From contig CAJMGO010000001.1 in NCBI GenBank assembly GCA_905212975.1, positions 62,001 through 126,000 on the forward strand: a DNA stretch of 64,000 bases, written 5' to 3'. This document shows, one piece after another, positions 15,158 through 24,595 of the stretch (its first letter is position 1; the number at the start of each line of letters is the position of its first letter). The notes beneath the pieces are model-generated. The model saw only the letters and a program-made list of their open reading frames with translations, was not told where the DNA came from and ran no database searches. Position numbers and translations under genes: made by a program. Source of the DNA: CAJMGO01 sp900557305. Its GTDB lineage: Bacteria; Bacillota_I; Bacilli_A; RF39; UBA660.

Positions 15158-17239
15158 ATGATGTTAGAACAATTGAATGATATGCAAAAGAAAGCAGTTA
15201 CTTGTACAGAAGGACCTTTATTAGTATTGGCTGGAGCAGGAAGTGGTAAGACAAAAGTTTTAACTACTCGTATTGCTTATTTGATAAATGAAAAAAATGT
15301 TGATTCTTCTAGTATACTTGCTATTACATTTACTAATAAGGCTGCAAAGGAAATGAAAGATAGAGTTATTAAATTAATTGGTAATATAGGGTATAGCATG
15401 AAAATTTCTACATTTCATTCTTTTGGTCTAAGTATATTAAAAGAACATTGTGATCTTTTAGGATATAGCAAAAATTTTACTATAATCGATAGTGATGATT
15501 CTATGACTCTTATAAAGAAAATAGTTAAAGATTTAAATTTGGATTCAAAAATTTTTAATCCTAAGATGATAAGAAATAAAATTAGTGGTGCTAAAAATGA
15601 ATTAATGGATCCAGCTGAATATGTTAGATTTGCAAATACTGATATGGAGGAAAAAATTGTATCAGTTTATGAGAGATATCAAAAAAGGTTAAAATTAAAT
15701 AATTCTTTTGATTTTGATGATTTATTGATGCTTCCGATTAAATTATTAAAAGAGAATCCGGATGTATTAAAACAATATCAAGAAAAGTTTAAATATGTTA
15801 TGGTTGATGAATATCAAGATACAAATCAAGCACAATATATATTGACAAAAATGATGAGTGCTAAATATAAAAATATATGCGTTGTTGGTGATAATGATCA
15901 GAGTATATATATGTTTAGGGGTGCTAATTATAGAAACATTCTTAATTTTGAAAAGGATTATAAAAATACAAGTGTTATTTTACTTGAAGAAAATTATAGA
16001 TCTACTAAGAATATTCTTGATGTAGCAAACAGTATTATAAAAAATAATAAATCAAGAAAAGATAAAACTTTATGGACAAATAATGATGATGGCTTAAAAA
16101 TAAAATATCATCGTTCATCTAATGAGAAAGATGAAAGCTTTTATGTTGTTAGTGAAATAAAAAAATTATTGAATAATGGAGTACCTTTAAGTGAGATAGC
16201 AGTTTTATATAGAGCTAATGCTCAATCTCGTAATATTGAGGAAGTATTGTTAAGAGATAATATACCATATAAAGTTGTTGGGGCATTTTATTTCTATAAT
16301 AGGAAAGAAATAAAAGATTTAATAGCATATTTAAAATTAATTTATAATCATAATGATGATAATAGTTTAACTAGAATAATAAATGTTCCTAAAAGAGGTA
16401 TTGGATTAAAGGCAATTGAAAATTTGAATACAAAAGCTATGTTAGAGGAAAAGAGTTTATATGATTCGTTATCAACACAAAAAGAACTTGATTTTAAGAG
16501 GTTAATTGATGATTTAAGTAAAAAATCTGAAATAATGAGTTTAACTGAACTTGTTGATTGTATTTTAAATGATAGTAAAATGAAGGAAGAACTTGAGTTA
16601 GAAAAAACAATAGAGTCTGAGGTTAGATTGGAAAATCTAGAAGAATTTAAGAGTATAACAAAGTCATTTGAAGAGTCGAAAGGAATTGTTTCTTTAGGAG
16701 AGTTTTTGGAAGAGATAAGTCTTGTATCTGATGTTGAAGAATATAAAAATAATACAAATGTTGTTACTCTTATGACTATACATTCTGCTAAAGGATTAGA
16801 GTTTGATAATGTTTTTTTGATTGGTATGGAAGAGGGACTTTTTCCACATGCTAATTGTTTGAATGATGCAGAAGAATTAGAGGAAGAAAGAAGACTTTGC
16901 TATGTTGCGGTTACTAGAGCAAGGAATAGATTATGGCTTGTAAATGCTAGATCTAGAATGCTTTATGGTAAAGAAAGTTATAATATGCAAAGCAGATTTA
17001 TAGATGAAATAGATAAAGAAAATTTAGATATTGATTCTGATACTGAAGAAAAAACTTTTGATAGAAGTAGCATGATAGATGAAAGTATAGATTATAAACC
17101 TGGAGATAAGGTTATACATGATATATATGGTGAAGGTGTTGTTATTGAAGTTAAGAGTAGTATATTGACTATTGCTTTTTCTCATAAATATGGTATTATT
17201 AAGATTATGAAGGGTCATAAATCTTTAAAGAAAGTATAG
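15158..17239 (+). CDS. pcrA: ATP-dependent DNA helicase PcrA/UvrD
   Basis: This 693-residue SF1A helicase has all UvrD/PcrA motifs: Walker A LAGAGSGKTKVL near residues 22-33, TFTNKAAKEM, motif II VDEYQDTN near 222, GDNDQSIYMFRGA, and ENYRSTKNIL. Motifs V and VI are present as TIHSAKGLEF and CYVAVTRA. The C-terminal Tudor-like end (PGDKVIHDIYGEGVV) binds RNA polymerase in Bacillus PcrA. It unwinds DNA 3' to 5' in nucleotide excision repair and clears the replisome and RNA polymerase. AGGTGA precedes the ATG at 15158. The usual partner ligA is not adjacent here. Confidence 0.95.
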   Translation: MMLEQLNDMQKKAVTCTEGPLLVLAGAGSGKTKVLTTRIAYLINEKNVDSSSILAITFTNKAAKEMKDRVIKLIGNIGYSMKISTFHSFGLSILKEHCDLLGYSKNFTIIDSDDSMTLIKKIVKDLNLDSKIFNPKMIRNKISGAKNELMDPAEYVRFANTDMEEKIVSVYERYQKRLKLNNSFDFDDLLMLPIKLLKENPDVLKQYQEKFKYVMVDEYQDTNQAQYILTKMMSAKYKNICVVGDNDQSIYMFRGANYRNILNFEKDYKNTSVILLEENYRSTKNILDVANSIIKNNKSRKDKTLWTNNDDGLKIKYHRSSNEKDESFYVVSEIKKLLNNGVPLSEIAVLYRANAQSRNIEEVLLRDNIPYKVVGAFYFYNRKEIKDLIAYLKLIYNHNDDNSLTRIINVPKRGIGLKAIENLNTKAMLEEKSLYDSLSTQKELDFKRLIDDLSKKSEIMSLTELVDCILNDSKMKEELELEKTIESEVRLENLEEFKSITKSFEESKGIVSLGEFLEEISLVSDVEEYKNNTNVVTLMTIHSAKGLEFDNVFLIGMEEGLFPHANCLNDAEELEEERRLCYVAVTRARNRLWLVNARSRMLYGKESYNMQSRFIDEIDKENLDIDSDTEEKTFDRSSMIDESIDYKPGDKVIHDIYGEGVVIEVKSSILTIAFSHKYGIIKIMKGHKSLKKV

Positions 17240-17247
17240 GTGATATA

Positions 17248-17403
17248 ATGTTAAAGTTAATGGATTCTATAAATGATGTAGCAAACAATTTTAAAAGTTG
17301 GATTGTAGAAAATGGATCTAATCCTTTATTATGGTTTGGTATAGTTGCAATTTTTATAATCTTTTTTGCTATAGCATTTAAAGCTTTAAGAAAAAATGAT
17401 TAA
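17248..17403 (+). CDS. small single-pass membrane protein, 51 residues
   Basis: An ATG behind AGGTGATATA opens a 51-residue frame starting MLKLMDSINDVANNFKSWIV. A single membrane helix (LLWFGIVAIFIIFFAIAFKA) occupies residues 27-46 and is followed by a basic end. It sits 8 bases after pcrA and 11 bases before the Nudix gene, with the same ribosome site type on each, so it is an operon member. I do not recognise a family. Confidence 0.75.
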   Translation: MLKLMDSINDVANNFKSWIVENGSNPLLWFGIVAIFIIFFAIAFKALRKND

Positions 17404-17414
17404 TAGGTGATATA

Positions 17415-18083
17415 ATGGCAGATGAATTTGAAAATTATTATAATAAAATAGAAGTTTTAGTTAATGTTTTTACTGTTGATAAAGGAATACTTAAAGTTTT
17501 ACTTTTAAGAAAAGATGATGAACCATATCAAGGTTATTGGATGTTACCTAATGGGCTTTTGTATAGTAATGAAACTATTGATAATTGCGCAAATGATATA
17601 GTGTATGAAATGACTGGGTTGAGAGATATTAAATTAAGACAATCTAATGTTTATAGTAGCATAGATAGGATACCAAATAACCGAATTATAGCAGATGCTT
17701 TAGTTGGGCTTGTTGATAGTACTACTGTAAAATTAGAAAATAGAAAGTCTTATTTTGAATGCAAATGGTTTGATATAAATTCTATTCCTAAGACTGTTTT
17801 TGATCATAGTGTTGTTATTTCTGATGCAATTGATTATTTGAAAGAAAAAATTTTAAAATCAAATGTACTTAAAGGTTTATATCCAAGTGATTTTACGCTA
17901 CCTGAGATACAAAAATTATATGAACAAATATTGGGGAAAAAATTAGATAGACGTAATTTTAGAAAGAAAATGTTAAATTTAGATTTGATAGAACCAACGG
18001 GTTATAAAAATACTGGTTTTAATGGTAGACCTGCAATATTGTATAAATTTAAAGATGATATAGAAAATTTAAATGTATATTAA
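17415..18083 (+). CDS. degenerate Nudix protein with winged helix, NrtR-like regulator
   Basis: The 222-residue protein has an N-terminal Nudix fold (residues 10-145) and a C-terminal winged helix (about 155-215: LPEIQKLYEQILGKKLDRRN, then FRKKML). This is the layout of NrtR regulators of NAD metabolism. The Nudix box is degenerate: GLLYSNETIDNCANDIVYEM keeps the first Gly and Glu, but the R and E of the REUxEE core are D and I, so hydrolysis is unlikely and ligand sensing more likely. The ligand, ADP-ribose in known NrtR, is not proven here, and no NAD genes are adjacent. Confidence 0.75.
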   Translation: MADEFENYYNKIEVLVNVFTVDKGILKVLLLRKDDEPYQGYWMLPNGLLYSNETIDNCANDIVYEMTGLRDIKLRQSNVYSSIDRIPNNRIIADALVGLVDSTTVKLENRKSYFECKWFDINSIPKTVFDHSVVISDAIDYLKEKILKSNVLKGLYPSDFTLPEIQKLYEQILGKKLDRRNFRKKMLNLDLIEPTGYKNTGFNGRPAILYKFKDDIENLNVY

Positions 18084-18111
18084 AAGGAACATTTTGCATG
18101 TTTCTTTTTTT
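18084..18111 (+). terminator. terminator behind the pcrA operon
   Basis: Stem AGGAACA/TGTTTCT, with one G-T pair, followed by a T run. Confidence 0.7.
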
Positions 18112-18117
18112 GAATGC

Positions 18118-18146
18118 TTGACATAATTGATTAGATAATGTAAAAT
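18118..18146 (+). promoter_or_regulatory. promoter of tRNA-Ser
   Basis: TTGACA at 18118 and TAAAAT at 18141 are 17 bases apart. Confidence 0.7.
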
Positions 18147-18161
18147 TATAAGCGTAGCTTT

Positions 18162-18252
18162 GGAGTAGTACTCAAGAGGCTGAAGAGGCGCCCCTGCTAA
18201 GGGTGTAGATCGGGTAACTGATGCGAGGGTTCAAATCCCTCCTGCTCCGCCA
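18162..18252 (+). tRNA. tRNA-Ser (GCT)
   Basis: A 91-base class II tRNA, acceptor GGAGUAG/CUGCUCC, anticodon GCU in the stem CCC../..GGG, long variable arm, encoded CCA. Confidence 0.95.
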
Positions 18253-18263
18253 TTATGCTATTT

Positions 18264-18286
18264 ACGACCATTTGGTCGTTTTTTTT
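18264..18286 (+). terminator. terminator behind tRNA-Ser
   Basis: Stem ACGACCA/TGGTCGT, loop of few T, followed by eight T. Confidence 0.85.
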
Positions 18287-18299
18287 AAAATAAAAAGAA

Positions 18300-19166
18300 C
18301 TAGTTATATAGTTCTTTTTTTAATAGCTCGATATTTTCATTTGTAATACTTATATAATCTTCTTTTTCACTTCTTTGTTTATCTGTAAGTGTTGAAAGTT
18401 TATTTAATTCTATTATTTCTACATTAGAATTTTCTTTTAAATCTTTTACAGTTTGATTTATGTTATCATTATCTAATGTATATATATTTTTTATGGTTCC
18501 TTTTTTTATTCCTGCCTTTACATCTGATATAGTTTTTTGCGTAAGAAGTTCTCCTTCTTCAAGTGATATAACTGTAAAACCATATTTTTCTAAAAATTTT
18601 AATGTATTTGTATCTACAACAATTGTTGTTTTGTTTGCATTTTCACTTAATAATTTTAATTTAGCATCAATATTTGATATTTTTACTTTTAAATCATTAT
18701 AATTGTTATTTATTTCCTCTATTAAGTAATGGTTTGTAATATATGCTAATAAATTATCTTTAATATTTAATGACATCATAAGGAAGTTTGATGGATCTAA
18801 CCATAATTCTTCTTCACCATAACTTATTTCCATACTTTGAGTTGCATCTATCATTTTTAAATTTTTGTTATATTTTACCATAGAAATTAAATATTCTTGT
18901 TCTTTACTATTTAAACCGTTAAATACGTACATATTTTTTTTGCTGTAATCTTTTATTTGTTTATTTGTAAGTGAATATTTATTTATGTTTGCACCATCTG
19001 GATAAATACTATATATAGTACTATGATTGCCATATATATATGAAGTTATAAATTCTATTGGGTATGATGTTGTATATATTTCAATGTTTTCAAAATTGTC
19101 TTTTTTAAAACATCCAGTAAATAAAAATGTGATTAATGTAAGTGTCAAAAATATAAATTTTTTCAT
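18300..19166 (-). CDS. ZnuA/TroA-type metal-binding lipoprotein with degenerate ligands
   Basis: This 288-residue protein has a lipobox (LFTGC, Cys at residue 19) and the layout of metal ABC transporter binding proteins: an [16 protein letters not shown] start, a central helix with coil, and a late [12 protein letters not shown] segment. In the family the metal is held by three His and one Asp/Glu. Here the first His region reads [10 protein letters not shown] instead of DPHxYE, and the HxWLDP motif reads EELWLDP without His. Metal binding is therefore doubtful. No permease or ATPase is adjacent. The start overlaps the end of yidD by four bases. Confidence 0.72.
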   Translation of the reverse strand: MKKFIFLTLTLITFLFTGCFKKDNFENIEIYTTSYPIEFITSYIYGNHSTIYSIYPDGANINKYSLTNKQIKDYSKKNMYVFNGLNSKEQEYLISMVKYNKNLKMIDATQSMEISYGEEELWLDPSNFLMMSLNIKDNLLAYITNHYLIEEINNNYNDLKVKISNIDAKLKLLSENANKTTIVVDTNTLKFLEKYGFTVISLEEGELLTQKTISDVKAGIKKGTIKNIYTLDNDNINQTVKDLKENSNVEIIELNKLSTLTDKQRSEKEDYISITNENIELLKKELYN

Positions 19167-19387
19167 TTGTTTTTTCTCCTTTCTGGTACAGGGTCATATC
19201 CGGATCCTCCCCAAGGTGTACATCTTAATAATCTTTTTAGTGTTAAAAAGATACCTTTTATAGTTCCATATTTTTCTAATGCTTCTATAGCATAATTAGA
19301 ACATGTTGGAGTAAATCTACAATTATTGTGAAATTTACCTGGTATTTTTTGATATAACTTTATAAGTTTAATTAAAACGTTTTTCAT
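19163..19387 (-). CDS. yidD: membrane protein insertion efficiency factor YidD
   Basis: The 74-residue protein matches YidD over its full length: [20 protein letters not shown] near residues 13-32, followed by [10 protein letters not shown] and [13 protein letters not shown] near the end. YidD helps YidC-dependent insertion of membrane proteins. It has an amphipathic N-terminus and three conserved Cys. In most bacteria it lies with rpmH-rnpA-yidC; here it stands alone with the lipoprotein gene downstream, so that context has been lost. Confidence 0.93.
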   Translation of the reverse strand: MKNVLIKLIKLYQKIPGKFHNNCRFTPTCSNYAIEALEKYGTIKGIFLTLKRLLRCTPWGGSGYDPVPERRKNK

Positions 19388-19483
19388 ATTATCATCTAGT
19401 ACATTATACTAAAAAAATAATGTTTTGTAAACTGGAACGTGACATGATGATGTTTATTTGATATAATGTTTTAGGTGACAATT

Positions 19484-20149
19484 ATGAAAATTTTAGATGA
19501 ATTAGGTGTTATACCAAATGATATAAATTTATTTCAAATGGCCTTTACTCATACTTCGTATGCGAATGAACATGGTGTTAAAAGTTATGAGAGGCTTGAA
19601 TATTTAGGTGATGCTATACTTGAATTTATAATGAGTGACTATTTATATAAATCTACTGATTACAAAGAAGGAGATATGACTAAGATAAGGGCACATTATG
19701 TTTGTGAAAATGCATTATATGAATATTCTCTTTTTGTTGGACTAAATGAGTATTTACGTTTAGGTAAAGGCGAAGAAGAAAATGGTGGTAAATTCAGAAA
19801 AGCGATAGTTGCTGATATATATGAATCATTTATTGGAGCTCTTTATTTAGATCAAGGAATAGAAAAAGCAAAACAATTTATTTATGAAACTGCTGTATCT
19901 TGTATTGAAAAGCATAGTATTAATGATTTTGATGATTATAAATCTGAACTTCAAGAAAAAGTTCAAACTGATAAAAGAAGTTTAACGTATGAAATAATTA
20001 ATGAGGAAGGACCTTCTCATGATAAAACTTTTACTGCTGTTGTAAAAATAGATGATATTGTATACGGAAAAGGAATTGCTAAAAGCAAGAAAGAAGCGGA
20101 ACAAGAAGCTGCAAAAGATGCGTTAAATAGAAGTGTATCTTCTATTTAA
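19484..20149 (+). CDS. rnc: ribonuclease III
   Basis: This 221-residue protein has the RNase III signature ERLEYLGDAILEF near residues 37-49, a second acidic cluster DIYESFIGALYLD near 108-120, and a C-terminal double-stranded RNA-binding domain (residues 150-220). It cuts rRNA precursors and other double-stranded RNA. I chose the ATG at 19484: the AGGTGA before it overlaps a GTG that would add three residues. In many Firmicutes rnc stands with smc and ftsY; here it does not. Confidence 0.95.
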   Translation: MKILDELGVIPNDINLFQMAFTHTSYANEHGVKSYERLEYLGDAILEFIMSDYLYKSTDYKEGDMTKIRAHYVCENALYEYSLFVGLNEYLRLGKGEEENGGKFRKAIVADIYESFIGALYLDQGIEKAKQFIYETAVSCIEKHSINDFDDYKSELQEKVQTDKRSLTYEIINEEGPSHDKTFTAVVKIDDIVYGKGIAKSKKEAEQEAAKDALNRSVSSI

Positions 20150-20295
20150 ATTAAATTTATGTAAATAATATAAACGGCAAGTTATAATAAATTGTAACGA
20201 CCTATTTTTATTATTAAAAAATAGCAATTTTATTAATAATGAAAATAATTTACGCCTAAAAAATTTAGCTTGTACATTGCGTATAAACTCCATCC

Positions 20296-20326
20296 TTGAC
20301 AAAAAGCCTTGGGGGGGGGGTACAAT
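20296..20326 (+). promoter_or_regulatory. promoter with a ten-G spacer tract, probably phase-variable
   Basis: A perfect -35, TTGACA, lies at 20296-20301 and a -10, TACAAT, at 20321-20326. The 19-base spacer ends in ten consecutive G (20311-20320). The optimum spacer is 17, reached with eight G. Homopolymer tracts in this position change length by slippage and switch transcription in known phase-variable promoters. It drives the zinc-ribbon gene at 20358. Confidence 0.7.
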
Positions 20327-20357
20327 ATAGAAAGAATAGTAGAAGAGGAGTAAAAAA

Positions 20358-21773
20358 ATGAAGTGTAAAAAATGTGGTAAAGATATAAATTGTGAAGAAT
20401 TATTTTGTGGTAATTGTGGTACAAAAATTGATAATTGTGGATTAGAAAGTGCTCAAAATGAAACTTTTTCAAATTTTAATGGAACTACTTTTGGTAACCA
20501 AAAAATGGAACAAATTAATGTACAATATAAGGGTAATACAACTAATAGTAATAAGGCATTAATTAGTTTAATATTAGGAGTAGTATCAATTTTATTGTCA
20601 ATTATTTTTAATATTTTTATTATACCTGTTGCGATAGCTGGATTGGTGTTGGGAATAGTTGAAGAAAATAAAAATGGTAAAAAAATTGCTGGTATCGTGT
20701 TGAATTCAGTAGCGATTATACTATCTATTTTCACAATTATTACAGTTAGTTTTATTACTAAAGAGAAAAATTTTAATGGTGATGGTTATAAATTAACGTA
20801 TAATATTAATTGGGGAAAAGGTACTGTTTCTGATAAAGATGCATTGATATACTATACTGATAATAAGTCATATTTTTTGCCTTTAGGAAGAAGCTCTATA
20901 TTAGGATATTCATGTGATTTTGAAGAATCTGAATGTAAAAAACAATTATATGGTGAATTTTATGATTATTGGCAAGAAGATCTTAATAAAAGTTCTTTAA
21001 ATATATATAAAGATAATTATTCATTTAATCTTTTAAAAGATGATATTTATTATGCTTCTTATAGTTATGGGGAGTCAAGTACGGATTTAGAAGGTAGAAT
21101 TTATTTACTTGTTTCTAAAGATAAAGATGTAATATTGTCATTTATAGTTAGATGTAATGATTCTAAAAATATTGATAAAATGGATGATGCAGTTCTTAAA
21201 TTACTTAAAACAATTGAAATAGAAAAAAATAATAATTCAAGTAATGATAAAGAGGATAATGTTATTTATGATGATAAACTTTATGAATCAATTGATTCTA
21301 TGAGTAATTGGAATATGTATTCTGATTTAAGAAATGGTAAATTAGGTAAAGTATCAGATATAAATGGTGGTTGGAGAATTTTGAGTAATTCTGAAGTTTA
21401 TTGGGAATTCAAAAATGGTAAATTTTATTTTTATAAATCTGTAAATGATTTGACTGATAATTATTGGTACGGAACAACAAAGATTTTAACTGGAAAAAAA
21501 GGATTTAAATCTATCGGACTAGATGAAGATAAAATAGATAATATTGTATCTAAATCAAATGGACTCGTATCATATAATGACATTTATACTATTATTTGCA
21601 CACCTACTAAAATAATTTCAGGTGGAGTGGATAAAAGTGATACTAATATACCTAAAGATTTTAAACTTAATTATGTATGGATAATTGTTGACCATGGTGA
21701 AGATGGTATAGAAGCACAAGTAATGGATATAGATTCTTATGATACGTCATATTATATAAAAATAAGTGATTAA
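20358..21773 (+). CDS. zinc-ribbon membrane protein, unknown function
   Basis: The 471-residue protein starts with a zinc ribbon (CKKCGKDINCEELFCGNCG, residues 3-21), has a linker, then two membrane helices with a GLVLGIVEENKNGKKIAGIV loop, as in DUF4190-type proteins (about residues 70-130). A large C-terminal domain of about 330 residues follows, predicted outside the membrane, without recognised motifs. GAGGAG precedes the ATG. It is the first of three zinc-ribbon proteins in a row and is controlled by the G10 promoter. The role may lie at the cell surface, but this is only inference. Confidence 0.75.
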   Translation: MKCKKCGKDINCEELFCGNCGTKIDNCGLESAQNETFSNFNGTTFGNQKMEQINVQYKGNTTNSNKALISLILGVVSILLSIIFNIFIIPVAIAGLVLGIVEENKNGKKIAGIVLNSVAIILSIFTIITVSFITKEKNFNGDGYKLTYNINWGKGTVSDKDALIYYTDNKSYFLPLGRSSILGYSCDFEESECKKQLYGEFYDYWQEDLNKSSLNIYKDNYSFNLLKDDIYYASYSYGESSTDLEGRIYLLVSKDKDVILSFIVRCNDSKNIDKMDDAVLKLLKTIEIEKNNNSSNDKEDNVIYDDKLYESIDSMSNWNMYSDLRNGKLGKVSDINGGWRILSNSEVYWEFKNGKFYFYKSVNDLTDNYWYGTTKILTGKKGFKSIGLDEDKIDNIVSKSNGLVSYNDIYTIICTPTKIISGGVDKSDTNIPKDFKLNYVWIIVDHGEDGIEAQVMDIDSYDTSYYIKISD

Positions 21774-21822
21774 GTGTAAAAGTGTTGATATATAATAATT
21801 AATTTGAAAGGAATATGGTGTT

Positions 21823-22854
21823 ATGTATTGTATAAAATGTGGTAATAAATTAAATAACAATGATCTTTTTTGTACAAAATGTGGTAATAAAAAAGATACA
21901 AATTTTATGATGAAGAATAATTTTTTTGGAACAATTAAAAAATTATTTATTGCTTTGTCAATTCTTTTTTCGATAATTGTATTTATTCGTATGTTTTTTT
22001 TACTAACATTTTATAATGAACCTCATGCTTTAATTATGCTTCTTGATATTCTTTTTACCTCCCCATTAGTATTACCATTAATTGCTTTAGCAATTACAAT
22101 TATATGTTTTATTCTTAGTAAGAAAAATATAAATACTAAAAAAAGTCAGAATACATTTTTCTTATGTATGAGTTTCTTTTATGTTGCTTTTACAATTTTT
22201 TCTATTATTTTCTATCAAGTTATAAATCAATTTTTAAAAGTAAAATCTAATTATGCATTAGAACAATATATAGATAAGAAATTTGGTAATTCTTATGAAA
22301 TTTTAGATACTTCTTTATCAGATAATGTAACTAGATGGTTAATAAAGTTACCTGATTTCGAATATCCTATTCAAGCAGAATATAATTCACAAAAAAGTTC
22401 ATATAATGATAATTATGATGAACTTAATTCGGTAAAGCAATTAAACTATCAGAAATATATAGATGATGTGTTTGATGATAATACAATAGCTTTAATGGAT
22501 TTGCATTATGAATATAAATATATTTATTTAAAAATATTTATATCAAAAGATAAATTAGAAAATAAAGATTTATTAAAAGATAATTTTGAAAAAATTATTA
22601 ATGAATATAGAGATAAATTTCAGGATTACCACTTTTGCTTATATGTTTATTTTATTGATGAAATAGATATTTCAAAAAAGGATGAATATTACAGTTTTTT
22701 GATAAATGAATCAGATAAAATATTAGATAAGATAGTTGAAAAATCCAAATTAAAAAAATTAAGTATTACTATTTATGAAGAAGATGATGATTTTACGATT
22801 TCTGAAAAATTGTTAAATGAAATTAAAAGATTGAATAAAAGTGGGAATGTGTAA
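21823..22854 (+). CDS. zinc-ribbon membrane protein, unknown function
   Basis: The 343-residue protein starts with a zinc ribbon (CIKCGNKLNNNDLFCTKCG, residues 3-21), followed by three hydrophobic helices (about residues 35-60, 68-95 and 108-135) and a charged C-terminal domain of about 200 residues. GAAAGGAA precedes the ATG. It lies 50 bases behind the previous zinc-ribbon gene and has no obvious terminator between, so it is probably in the same transcript. No family name can be given beyond the ribbon. Confidence 0.7.
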   Translation: MYCIKCGNKLNNNDLFCTKCGNKKDTNFMMKNNFFGTIKKLFIALSILFSIIVFIRMFFLLTFYNEPHALIMLLDILFTSPLVLPLIALAITIICFILSKKNINTKKSQNTFFLCMSFFYVAFTIFSIIFYQVINQFLKVKSNYALEQYIDKKFGNSYEILDTSLSDNVTRWLIKLPDFEYPIQAEYNSQKSSYNDNYDELNSVKQLNYQKYIDDVFDDNTIALMDLHYEYKYIYLKIFISKDKLENKDLLKDNFEKIINEYRDKFQDYHFCLYVYFIDEIDISKKDEYYSFLINESDKILDKIVEKSKLKKLSITIYEEDDDFTISEKLLNEIKRLNKSGNV

Positions 22855-22895
22855 CAAGTTATAATGTGATTATATTTAATGAAAGAAGGAAAAAT

Positions 22896-23405
22896 ATGAA
22901 GTGTAAAAATTGTAATAAAGAGATAAATTTTGAAGATAAATTTTGCACTGGTTGTGGGTATAGGGTAGGTAATGAAAATTTAAAAATAAATAAAAAAATA
23001 GAATCAAAAAAAGTATTAAAGGCTCGACAAATAGTTTCAAATAATTTTTTAGCTACTTTAATTATTATTTGTTTAATAGGAAATCTATTTTTTGAAAATT
23101 ATTTGAAAGGATTACCTATTCTAACTTATTTATGGTATATTATTACTCCTATTATAGGAGCAATATTAGTAAAGATTACTGGTTTTGACAAATTGTATGA
23201 ATGTGTAGATCAAAATAATTATAGAAAAATAATTGTATATTCAGTAATTGATTTGTTAATATTAGGATTTTTGTATGTGGGATCTAACTATGGGCTTAAA
23301 TTGTTTATAATTCCTGTAATACTAGCTTATTTATTTTCGGCTACATATTTAATGTTTGAATTATTAAAAGTAATTAAAAATATAAAGAAATTTATATATA
23401 GTTAA
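22896..23405 (+). CDS. zinc-ribbon membrane protein, unknown function
   Basis: The 169-residue protein starts with MKCKNCNKEINFEDKFCTGC, a zinc ribbon, and has four hydrophobic segments in the rest. GAAAGAAGG precedes the ATG at 22896; the upstream frame from 22866 contains that site and is not used. It closes the three-gene zinc-ribbon group. Function unknown. Confidence 0.7.
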   Translation: MKCKNCNKEINFEDKFCTGCGYRVGNENLKINKKIESKKVLKARQIVSNNFLATLIIICLIGNLFFENYLKGLPILTYLWYIITPIIGAILVKITGFDKLYECVDQNNYRKIIVYSVIDLLILGFLYVGSNYGLKLFIIPVILAYLFSATYLMFELLKVIKNIKKFIYS

Positions 23406-23566
23406 ATTTTTAAGCATGTATAAAAGGTGATATTTATTTAATTGGATTAAACAACTTTATTAATAAAAAGTGTTAAGTTTTATAAAAAATAATAATAAAT
23501 GAAAAAAAGAGAGTATGTATAATGCTTTTTTTTTATATTTTTGTTATAATTATATAAGGTGAACAT

Positions 23567-24595
23567 ATGAAAAGTATTTATAGTTGTACATTTTTAGATC
23601 TTGAGAAATACTTCTTATCAAATAATGATAAGTCTTTTAGAGCTGTTCAAATATATGATTGGCTTTATAAGAAGAGAGTTACTTCTTTTGATGAAATGTC
23701 AAATATAAAGAAAGATGTTATAGAAAAATTAAAGAGTGATTTTGTTTTAGATGATATAAAGATAATTGATAAAAAAATAGGAAAAGATGTTGCTAAATTT
23801 TTAATAGAATTATCTGATAATCAAAAAGTAGAAGCAGTTCTTATGTTTCATGATTATGGTAATAGTTTATGTATTTCTACGCAAGTTGGATGTAATATGG
23901 GGTGTTCATTTTGTGAAAGTGGAAGGCTTAAAAAAGTTAGAAATTTATGTGTAAATGAAATGGTTTTACAAATACTTAAAATAGAAAAGGTCATGAATTT
24001 ACGTATATCTCATGTTGTTTTGATGGGAATTGGTGAACCATTTGATAATTATGATAATGTAATTGATTTTATAGATATTATAAATTGTGGTAAGGGAATT
24101 AATATTGGTGCTAGGCATATAACTGTATCTACATGTGGTATTATTCCTAAAATAAAAGAGTTTATGAAGCTTGATACACAAGTTAATTTGGCTATTTCAT
24201 TACATGCTCCAAACGATGAAATTAGAAGTAAAATAATGAATATAAATAAGGCTTATCCAATAAATGAATTAATTAAAGTTTTAAAAGAATATATTGAAAA
24301 GACAAATAGAAGAGTAACTTTTGAATATATATTACTTAAGGGTGTTAATGATTCTCTTGAATGTGCTTTAGAACTTAGTAATCTTTTAAGGGGTATGAAT
24401 TGTTATGTTAATTTAATACCTTATAATGAAACTAGTCATATAGAATTTAAGAAAAGTTCTACGGATAGAATTTTAGCTTTTTACGATGTACTAAAAAAAC
24501 AAAATATAAATGTAACAATAAGAAGAGAGTTTGGTAGTGAGGTAATGGCTGCTTGTGGTCAATTAAGAGCTAATTATATGGAGGGGACACGATGA
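23567..24595 (+). CDS. rlmN: 23S rRNA/tRNA adenine-C2 methyltransferase RlmN
   Basis: This 342-residue radical SAM enzyme has the cluster motif CNMGCSFC near residues 109-116, the GIGEPFDNYDNV segment, and the C-terminal catalytic Cys in MAACGQL. It methylates C2 of A2503 in 23S rRNA and A37 in some tRNAs. Its stop overlaps the start of prpC by four bases (ATGA). It opens the rlmN-prpC-prkC-rsgA-rpe operon, in the order known from Bacillus. A -10 element TATAAT lies near 23543, ahead of GGTGAAC. Confidence 0.94.
   Translation: MKSIYSCTFLDLEKYFLSNNDKSFRAVQIYDWLYKKRVTSFDEMSNIKKDVIEKLKSDFVLDDIKIIDKKIGKDVAKFLIELSDNQKVEAVLMFHDYGNSLCISTQVGCNMGCSFCESGRLKKVRNLCVNEMVLQILKIEKVMNLRISHVVLMGIGEPFDNYDNVIDFIDIINCGKGINIGARHITVSTCGIIPKIKEFMKLDTQVNLAISLHAPNDEIRSKIMNINKAYPINELIKVLKEYIEKTNRRVTFEYILLKGVNDSLECALELSNLLRGMNCYVNLIPYNETSHIEFKKSSTDRILAFYDVLKKQNINVTIRREFGSEVMAACGQLRANYMEGTR

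Noticed and set aside
18460..18702. 80-residue plus-strand frame opposite the ZnuA-like gene
   Set aside because: Antisense of a gene with lipobox and family pattern; no independent support.
19027..19263. 78-residue plus-strand frame opposite yidD
   Set aside because: Overlaps both yidD and the lipoprotein start and has no ribosome site.
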